This document shows, one piece after another, positions 1 to 4,680 of a DNA stretch of 9,090 bases. The notes below the pieces were generated by a model. It was not told the DNA's origin. It saw only the letters and a program-made list of their open reading frames with translations, and made no database searches. Within the stretch, counting starts at the first letter, position 1; each line of letters opens with the position of its first letter. A program made the translations under genes and the position numbers. This stretch comes from Sphingobium sp. (lineage in GTDB: Bacteria > Pseudomonadota > Alphaproteobacteria > Sphingomonadales > Sphingomonadaceae): NCBI GenBank assembly GCA_017745115.1, contig JAGIAA010000057.1, forward strand, positions 1 to 9,090, written 5' to 3'.

Positions 1-63
1 GGCCAGCGGCGTATACATGTAGCTGCCGCCCCAGGCCCCGTGCACCAGCACAAAAGTCGCCAT
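1..63 (-). CDS. Alpha/beta-hydrolase, N-terminal fragment (runs off left edge)
   Basis: Only the first 21 codons are in the window. The ATG is at 63 reading leftwards, preceded on the minus strand by a purine-rich GAGGAGAGG ribosome-binding stretch (65-73). The peptide begins MATFVLVHGAWGG. A short hydrophobic beta-strand followed by HGAW is the usual start of small cytoplasmic alpha/beta-hydrolases of the esterase / salicylate-esterase-like group, in which the HG segment helps form the oxyanion hole. The catalytic Ser, Asp and His lie outside the window, so substrate and activity cannot be judged. It is divergent from aat across 125 nt. Seen: start, RBS and motif. Inferred: the family, from very little sequence. 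Confidence 0.7.
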   Translation of the reverse strand, partial: MATFVLVHGAWGGSYMYTPLA

Positions 64-188
64 GATCCTCTCCTCTTTCCCGTCGGCCTTCGCGATACGG
101 TGTCCGGCAGTCACGGGCCAGCGCAAAGGCGCATCGTTTCGCTGCTTGAGCCGCGACGGCGCCGCGCCGTTCTGCTAGGAGGCGAGTC
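64..188. promoter_or_regulatory. Divergent intergenic region, hydrolase / aat
   Basis: This 125-nt gap separates two divergent starts, so it should hold promoters in both directions. I cannot point to convincing -35/-10 boxes. It contains a perfect hairpin, ACGGCG-CCG-CGCCGT at 156-170, only six bases before the aat Shine-Dalgarno AGGAGG (177-182). A GCGC-AAAG-GCGC hairpin lies at 121-132. The first could limit ribosome access to aat, but in DNA this GC-rich short palindromes are expected by chance. Confidence 0.4.
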
Positions 189-920
189 ATGGCGATCGAT
201 CTGCCGATCCTTCTGCGCGCCTATGCCGCCGGCCTCTTTCCGATGGCCGATGACCGCGCTGCCCAGTCGGTTTTCTGGGTTCAGCCGGAAAAGCGCGCTG
301 TGCTGCCGCTCGATGGCTTCCATCTCTCCAAATCGCTGCGCAAGCTGATCCGCACCGACCGCTTCACCGTGACGGCCGACAAGGCCTTTGCGGAGGTCAT
401 CACTTTGTGCGCCGAAAGTGCGCAGGACCGGCCGACGACGTGGATCAATGAGGACATCGAGGAAGCTTTCCTGCGCCTCCACAAGCTCGGTCTTGCGCAT
501 AGCGTAGAATGCTGGGAGCCAGGCGAGGATGGCCCTCGGCTCGTTGGCGGACTGTATGGGCTGGCGATGGGGCGGGCGTTCTTCGGGGAAAGCATGTTCA
601 GCCGGGCCGACAATGCTTCGAAGGTCGCCATGGCCTGGCTCGTCGCACGGATGCGGGCCGGGCGGTTCACATTGCTGGATTGCCAGTTCATGACCAGCCA
701 CCTCGCCTCTCTGGGCGCGGTGGAGGTGACAGCAGACGTCTATTCGGCGCTGTTGGACGATGCGCTGGCGCCGGGCGAGGGCGTGCCGCCGGACTGGGGC
801 GCCCTCGACTCGCTTGAATTGCCGAGCGCTTCATTGCCGCCGCCCTCGAGACCGACCTTGACGGTGTCGGAGCCCGTTTCCGGCCAGCTCATCGCGCAGC
901 TCATCACCCAGACGTCGTAG
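189..920 (+). CDS. aat: Leucyl/phenylalanyl-tRNA-protein transferase
   Basis: This cytoplasmic L/F-transferase moves Leu or Phe from aminoacyl-tRNA to proteins with an N-terminal Lys or Arg, creating a primary N-degron for ClpS/ClpAP. The 243-residue protein carries the family signatures in order: YAAGLFPM (12-19), AHSVECW (103-109), GGLYG (120-124), GESMF (133-137) and DCQ (164-166). The last matches the catalytic Asp/Gln pair of the E. coli enzyme. Start: ATG 189 has a perfect AGGAGG six bases upstream. It lacks the longer N-terminal arm of the E. coli protein, which I believe is normal for alphaproteobacterial forms. The tail from about residue 190 is Pro/Ser-rich and ends in QLITQTS, which resembles other alphaproteobacterial Aat C-termini. 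The last 181 nt are antisense to the DUF2155 gene. Identification is secure. Confidence 0.95.
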   Translation: MAIDLPILLRAYAAGLFPMADDRAAQSVFWVQPEKRAVLPLDGFHLSKSLRKLIRTDRFTVTADKAFAEVITLCAESAQDRPTTWINEDIEEAFLRLHKLGLAHSVECWEPGEDGPRLVGGLYGLAMGRAFFGESMFSRADNASKVAMAWLVARMRAGRFTLLDCQFMTSHLASLGAVEVTADVYSALLDDALAPGEGVPPDWGALDSLELPSASLPPPSRPTLTVSEPVSGQLIAQLITQTS

Positions 921-1381
921 ATCGGGTGCTGGACCACGTTGCGGTCGGGCCGTTCCTTGAACAGCCAGCCTGAAAAGATGCGGTGCCACTGATTGTCGCG
1001 GGTTTCGTGCACATCAAGCTGCACGAAGGCGCCGGTTTCGGGGACTTCTTCCCAAGGCGCGGTCTGTTCGCAAGCGCGCAGGCGGACGATCGCATTGTCG
1101 ACGCGGAAGGCTTGTCCCGGCTTCATCTTGAGCGTGCGCGTGATGCCGTTGCGCTTGTTGAGGATGCGGATTTCGGCGACGCGCTGGGCCATGGGCGTAC
1201 CGGGTAGGCCGCCATTTCCGGTCATCACGGCGTTGCCGGCCACTTCCTGGGGATTGCTGGCGTTGGCATCGTTGCCGGGCGCCTGGCGCGGGCCGCATGC
1301 GGCAAGGACAAGCAGAGGCGAAGCGATCAGAGCGGCCACGATGAAGCGGCGGCCCGGCGCGACGCACCGGAACAAGATCAC
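740..1381 (-). CDS. DUF2155-family lipoprotein
   Basis: The function of this family is not established. The 213-residue protein begins with a basic, hydrophobic signal peptide and a lipobox LAAC with Cys29, so it is probably a lipoprotein exported from the cytoplasm. A low-complexity Asn/Gly/Pro linker follows (30-65). The DUF2155 domain spans about 69-162 and includes LNKRNG, the pair Cys104/Cys162, and HPIYDVWVMSC (152-162). Residues 163-213 are a Gly/Ser/Pro-rich tail lying wholly antisense to the aat 3' end. Start: GTG 1381 overlaps the NDUFA12 stop as GTGA, indicating translational coupling. The frame is open upstream, but that part is a shadow of the NDUFA12 gene. There is no strong separate RBS. 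Family and linkage to the NDUFA12 gene are firm; the start is likely but not certain, with TTG 1375 and GTG 1339 as alternatives. Confidence 0.85.
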   Translation of the reverse strand: MILFRCVAPGRRFIVAALIASPLLVLAACGPRQAPGNDANASNPQEVAGNAVMTGNGGLPGTPMAQRVAEIRILNKRNGITRTLKMKPGQAFRVDNAIVRLRACEQTAPWEEVPETGAFVQLDVHETRDNQWHRIFSGWLFKERPDRNVVQHPIYDVWVMSCAMSWPETGSDTVKVGLEGGGNEALGNSSESRAPQSGGTPSPGASASSNSAE

Positions 1382-1773
1382 GCGTCCGGCGTCCAGGCTT
1401 CGTAGTCGCCGGTAGCCATCTGGCGACGGCCCCCGGCCTCGATGGCACCGGAAGGACGGTATGCCAGCGGCGTGCCGGTCATGTTGGGCGTGAAGTCCGC
1501 TTCCCAGGTCCGCGGCGGCGGAAGGTTGCTTTCCGGCGTGCCTTCGATCGTATGGTGCAGCCAGCCATGCCATTCGGCAGGCACGCGGCTCGCGTCGTTG
1601 GCGCCCTTGTAGATCACCCAGCGGCGCGTCAGCCCATTGGGATCGACACCGCCCTCGAAATAGACATTGCCCTGGTGATCCTCGCCGATCCTGGTGCCCT
1701 TGCGGGCGCTCCAGAGCGAGGTGCCAATGGTGGCGCCGTCCCACCAGGTGAAGATCTTGCCGAGAATGCCCAT
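1378..1773 (-). CDS. NDUFA12-like accessory subunit of respiratory complex I
   Basis: This is a homologue of mitochondrial NDUFA12 (B17.2), an accessory subunit of NADH:ubiquinone oxidoreductase found in alphaproteobacterial complex I and bound to its peripheral arm on the cytoplasmic side. The 131-residue product begins MGILGKIFTWWDGATIGT and carries GEDHQGNVYFEGG, RRWVIYKG, the proline-rich LPPPRTW, PNMTGTPLAYRP and the C-terminal GDYEAWTP, all typical of the family. No transmembrane segment is present. Start: ATG 1773 matches the usual MGILGK start, although its best RBS (GAGAGG, 1789-1794) is 15 nt away. In-frame ATGs at 1833 and 1839 would add 20-22 residues unlike the family. Its stop overlaps the DUF2155 start, so the two are probably co-translated. 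The core nuo operon is not in the window. Confidence 0.9.
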   Translation of the reverse strand: MGILGKIFTWWDGATIGTSLWSARKGTRIGEDHQGNVYFEGGVDPNGLTRRWVIYKGANDASRVPAEWHGWLHHTIEGTPESNLPPPRTWEADFTPNMTGTPLAYRPSGAIEAGGRRQMATGDYEAWTPDA

Positions 1774-1851
1774 GGGCTGAGCGCTTAGCCTCTCGGGCAG
1801 GGGGATGGCAACGGGAGAAATCGCTTCGCGCATCGGCATGACCTGCCCGAG

Positions 1852-2211
1852 CTAGAATAACAGGATCAGGCGAATTGCGCCTTCAAAGCCGAGCCAGGCG
1901 GCCAGGAGGGCGAGCACCAGATTGGCCGTGATGGCGGCCGCGATGGGCTTGGCGGCCAACTGCCGGAATATGGTGCCGGCCAGCTGCCGAACTAGGAAGC
2001 CCAACCCGGCCACGAAAAGCAGAAGGAACAGCATTTCCAGCAGAAAACGGCGCACATTGTCCTGTTGGCAGGCTGGCACCGGTTCGCAATGAGCACCGCC
2101 CCAGGCGACAGCAAAAAGCAATATAAAGCTTATGCAGGCAAAGACGATGAATGCCGTGAGGCAGCCAAAGGCAGTGCCCTTCGGCGCGATGGGCTCGTTG
2201 TCTTCGGTCAT
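1852..2211 (-). CDS. Small hypothetical membrane protein coupled to recX
   Basis: I do not recognise this family. The 119-residue product has a short polar, acidic N-terminus and then hydrophobic segments at about 13-38, 55-77 and 88-108, the last running on to a hydrophobic C-terminus ending LILLF. It is therefore probably a three-helix inner-membrane protein. A small loop contains two Cys (HCEPVPACQQ, 41-50) that could form a disulfide if periplasmic. Start: ATG 2211 overlaps the recX stop as ATGA, the classic arrangement for translational coupling, and is preferred to the upstream in-frame ATG at 2253 inside recX. It is followed after 78 nt by the NDUFA12-like gene. The frame is supported by the coupling and by the consistent hydrophobic pattern; the function is unknown. 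Confidence 0.75.
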   Translation of the reverse strand: MTEDNEPIAPKGTAFGCLTAFIVFACISFILLFAVAWGGAHCEPVPACQQDNVRRFLLEMLFLLLFVAGLGFLVRQLAGTIFRQLAAKPIAAAITANLVLALLAAWLGFEGAIRLILLF

Positions 2212-2756
2212 TCCGAGCCCTCCGGCATCTCTCCCGGCGCGGCATCCACCCACTTCCGCGTCATCACCATGTCGTGACCGGCGCGCAGGAAGGTTGCGAT
2301 CTGTTTTTCGCGCGCTGCTCGGTCGGGAGCCTCGCTCGCAAAGGGTCCGATATGCTTGCGCCGCGCCAGCCGCTCCGCCGCGGCCCAGCGCTCCGCTTCG
2401 TCGGGGCTGGCCTCGTCCCGAATCTCCTCGTCAATGCCGTCAACGGACAGCTTTTGCGCTATTCTGCGGGCGCCCAACCCCCGCCGCTGCATCGCGCCCG
2501 ACGTCATGGCGGCATAAGCGGCATCGTCGACATAACACAGCTCGGCCATGCGGCCGGCAATGGCTTCGACCGGCGCTTCGCTGTCTTCCGCCCAGCCGCG
2601 CTCGCGCAACTTTCTGCGGAGATAGGCGATTAGCTTGGCACGGCTGGTTGCATATCGGCCGGCATAGTGCAGGGCGAGCGCTTCAAGCGTCTCATTGTTC
2701 AGCGGTTTTGCGACGCTTTTTTGACGCTCGCGTCCGGCGCGCCATCTTTGTGCCAT
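2208..2756 (-). CDS. recX: Regulatory protein RecX (RecA modulator)
   Basis: RecX binds RecA and modulates, usually inhibits, filament growth and strand exchange in the cytoplasm. The 182-residue product shows the helical RecX pattern: ALHYAGRYATSRAKL (28-42) followed by LRRKLRERGW (46-55), a second helical repeat with YVDDAAYA (75-82), and RRGLGARRIAQKL (91-103). The length fits the family. Start: ATG 2756 is chosen because the protein then begins with the basic segment usual before the first repeat. ATG 2768 is four codons upstream, and neither has a strong RBS. The frame stays open to 2897, but the extra residues (many Pro, Ser and Cys) do not look like RecX. recA is not adjacent here. The stop overlaps the next gene by 4 bp, so recX is probably the first gene of a minus-strand run. 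Confidence 0.88.
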   Translation of the reverse strand: MAQRWRAGRERQKSVAKPLNNETLEALALHYAGRYATSRAKLIAYLRRKLRERGWAEDSEAPVEAIAGRMAELCYVDDAAYAAMTSGAMQRRGLGARRIAQKLSVDGIDEEIRDEASPDEAERWAAAERLARRKHIGPFASEAPDRAAREKQIATFLRAGHDMVMTRKWVDAAPGEMPEGSE

Positions 2757-2831
2757 AGTCGGAGCCATAAAGGCACACACCGGACCGCTGCAAGCGAAGG
2801 ACGAGGGGCAGACGCTCGCCACGCTGATGGT

Positions 2832-2847
2832 CCAGCCCATGGGCTGG
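2832..2847. promoter_or_regulatory. Perfect 16-bp palindrome between recX and FAAL, candidate operator
   Basis: CCAGCCCATGGGCTGG reads identically on both strands. It lies in the 131-nt divergent gap, 40 nt before the FAAL ATG and 75 nt from the recX start, where a dimeric regulator could affect either promoter. As RNA it would give a stem with too small a loop, so a DNA-level site fits better than a terminator. The regulator is unknown and I cannot identify clear -35/-10 boxes around it. Confidence 0.4.
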
Positions 2848-2875
2848 CCAGGTGGAAATGGGGTCGAACAAGAAG

Positions 2876-2880
2876 AAGGG
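2876..2880 (+). promoter_or_regulatory. Ribosome-binding site that fixes the FAAL start
   Basis: AAGGG, inside AGAAGAAGGG, ends seven bases before ATG 2888. The two upstream in-frame candidates (GTG 2852, ATG 2858) would place this site inside the coding region and add an unusual Lys-rich leader (NKKKG), so ATG 2888 is preferred. Confidence 0.6.
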
Positions 2881-2887
2881 TCTATTG

Positions 2888-4606
2888 ATGCAGCCAACTC
2901 CGACCGAAGATCGGCTTGAGCGACGATTCGCTGACTTTGCCACTCTTGGGGAAGCGCTGGACTATGCCGCGACAGGTGTGCGCGGCCTCAATTTCCACGA
3001 TCCGCGGGGCACGCTGACTCGGCCCTATCCGTTTTCCGAGATGCGGGCCGACGCCATAGCCTGCGCGCATCGCCTGATCGCGCGCGGCGTCAAGCCGGGC
3101 GACCGCATCGCCCTCGTCGCCGAGACTGGCGCCGAGTTCGCGCAGAGCTTCTTCGGCATCGTCTATGCCGGCGCCTGGCCCGTGCCGCTGCCGCTGCCGA
3201 CCAGCTTCGGCGGCAAGGAAAGCTATATCGACCAGCTTTCCGTGCAACTGCAGAGCTGCGATCCGCTGCTCTTCCTCTTCCCGGCCGAGCTTGCCGAAAT
3301 GGCGAGCGAAGCCGCGCGCCGTCTCGAGATCGAGCCGCTGACGTTCGAGGACTTCCTGGCCGCCGATGCCGCGCCCTGCGACCTGCCGCAGGCGAATACC
3401 GACGATGTCTGCTATCTCCAATATTCGAGCGGCTCGACCCGCTTCCCGCACGGCGTCGCGGTCACGCACAACGCGCTGCTCGCCAATCTCGCCGCGCACA
3501 GCCACGCCATGGAGATCGTCGAGTCCGACCGCTGCGTCAGCTGGCTGCCCTGGTATCATGACATGGGCCTGGTCGGCTGCTTCCTGTCGATTGTCGCCAA
3601 CCAGATTTCGACCGACTATCTCAAGACCGAAGATTTCGCGCGACGCCCGCTGGCATGGCTCGACATGATCTCGCGTCACAAGGGCACGACGGCGAGCTAT
3701 TCGCCCACCTTCGGCTACGACATCTGCGCCCGCCGCATGTCGAGCCAGACGCGTGCGTCGGAGCGATTCGACCTGTCGCGCTGGCGGATTGCCGGCAATG
3801 GCGCGGACATGATCCGTCCCGACGTCATGCAGGATTTCGTCGATGCCTTCGCCGAGGCCGGCTTCAGCCCCAAGGCGTTCCTGCCGAGCTACGGCCTCGC
3901 AGAGACGACCCTGGCCGTCACCATCATGCCGCCGGGCGAGGGGATCATCGTCGAGCTGGTCGAGGAGACCGAGCTTTCCGGCGGCGAGGCGCCGCAGGAT
4001 CGTCCGCAGCGCTACCGCGCCATCGTCAATTGCGGAAAGCCGGTCCAAGGCATGACCGTCGAAATCCGCGACGACTTCGGCGGCATCGTCCCCGACAAGA
4101 CCATCGGCAAGGTCTGGACGACCGGCAACTCGCTCATGGTCGGCTATTTCCGCGATCAGGAAGCGACCGACGCCTGCATGGTCGACGGCTGGCTCGACAC
4201 CGGCGATATGGGCTACCTTTCAGATGGTTATCTCTACATCGTCGGCCGCGCCAAGGATATGATCATCATCAACGGCAAGAACCACTGGCCGCAGGATATC
4301 GAATGGGCCGTGGAGCAATTGCCCGGCTTCAAGCAGGGCGACATCGCCGCTTTCTCGATCACCACGCCCGGCGGCGAAGAGGCGCCGGCCGTGCTCGTCC
4401 ATTGCCGGGTCTCGGACAATGAAGAGCGCGCGCGCCTGCGTGACGAGATCCGCGAGCGCGTCCGGTCGATCACCGGCATGAACTGCGTGGTCGAGCTGAT
4501 TCCGCCGCGCACGCTGCCGCGTACCAGCTCCGGCAAGCTCAGCCGCTCGAAGGCCCGCAAGCTCTATCTCGCGGGCGAGATCGTTCCCTACGACATCGCC
4601 GCCTGA
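2888..4606 (+). CDS. Stand-alone fatty acyl-AMP ligase (FAAL, adenylate-forming enzyme)
   Basis: FAALs activate fatty acids with ATP to acyl-adenylates and normally pass them to an acyl carrier protein rather than CoA. The 572-residue protein has the ANL-superfamily motifs in order: SSGSTRFPHG (180-189), WLPWYHDMGL (219-228), PSYGLAETT (333-341), WLDTGDMGYL (435-444), GRAKDMIIINGKN (453-465) and SSGKLSRSK (547-555) with the catalytic lysine K550. WYHDMGL, IIINGKNHWPQDIE and the extended segment around 350-380 (the FAAL-specific insertion region) favour FAAL over acyl-CoA synthetase. Odd: the usual GxPKG of the phosphate loop reads RFPHG. No transmembrane segment or fused carrier domain is visible, and no ACP, PKS or NRPS gene is in the window, so the acceptor is unknown. 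Acyl supply for sphingolipid synthesis, as by the acyl-ACP synthetase of the Caulobacter ceramide cluster, is one possibility but only inference. Confidence 0.87.
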   Translation: MQPTPTEDRLERRFADFATLGEALDYAATGVRGLNFHDPRGTLTRPYPFSEMRADAIACAHRLIARGVKPGDRIALVAETGAEFAQSFFGIVYAGAWPVPLPLPTSFGGKESYIDQLSVQLQSCDPLLFLFPAELAEMASEAARRLEIEPLTFEDFLAADAAPCDLPQANTDDVCYLQYSSGSTRFPHGVAVTHNALLANLAAHSHAMEIVESDRCVSWLPWYHDMGLVGCFLSIVANQISTDYLKTEDFARRPLAWLDMISRHKGTTASYSPTFGYDICARRMSSQTRASERFDLSRWRIAGNGADMIRPDVMQDFVDAFAEAGFSPKAFLPSYGLAETTLAVTIMPPGEGIIVELVEETELSGGEAPQDRPQRYRAIVNCGKPVQGMTVEIRDDFGGIVPDKTIGKVWTTGNSLMVGYFRDQEATDACMVDGWLDTGDMGYLSDGYLYIVGRAKDMIIINGKNHWPQDIEWAVEQLPGFKQGDIAAFSITTPGGEEAPAVLVHCRVSDNEERARLRDEIRERVRSITGMNCVVELIPPRTLPRTSSGKLSRSKARKLYLAGEIVPYDIAA

Positions 4607-4639
4607 GCCTTCGGAAAAACTTCCTTTTCGGTAAGGGCA

Positions 4640-4661
4640 GCGGTTACCGGTTGATAACCGC
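4640..4661. promoter_or_regulatory. Inverted repeat in the leader of the c-di-GMP gene
   Basis: GCGGTTA and TAACCGC (7 bp, perfect) flank an 8-nt centre, CCGGTTGA, which itself contains another CGGTT half-site. It ends 19 nt before GTG 4681. It could be an operator or an RNA hairpin controlling the GGDEF-EAL gene. It has no T-run, so it is not a standard terminator for the FAAL gene. The gap of 74 nt allows either co-transcription with FAAL or a separate promoter. Confidence 0.4.
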
Positions 4662-4680
4662 ATAGGTTTATCTTGATCGC

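Noticed and set aside
1382..1744. N-terminal extension of the DUF2155 frame upstream of GTG 1381
   Set aside because: The extension is the NDUFA12 gene read in another frame. The signal peptide and lipobox start only after GTG 1381.
2721..2750. TTGACG as a -35 box for FAAL inside the recX 5' end
   Set aside because: No acceptable -10 hexamer lies 16-18 nt downstream.
2757..2897. Longer RecX start at 2897
   Set aside because: The extra 47 residues are Pro/Ser/Cys-rich, unlike RecX, and would cover the palindrome and the FAAL leader.
2882..4048. Minus-strand open frame (388 codons) opposite FAAL
   Set aside because: It is antisense to conserved ANL motifs, and its composition (Arg, Gly, Asp, Ala) has no family features.
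4610..4638. Possible rho-independent terminator after FAAL (GGAA-AAAC-TTCC-TTTT)
   Set aside because: The stem is only four base pairs with A/T ends, too weak to call.
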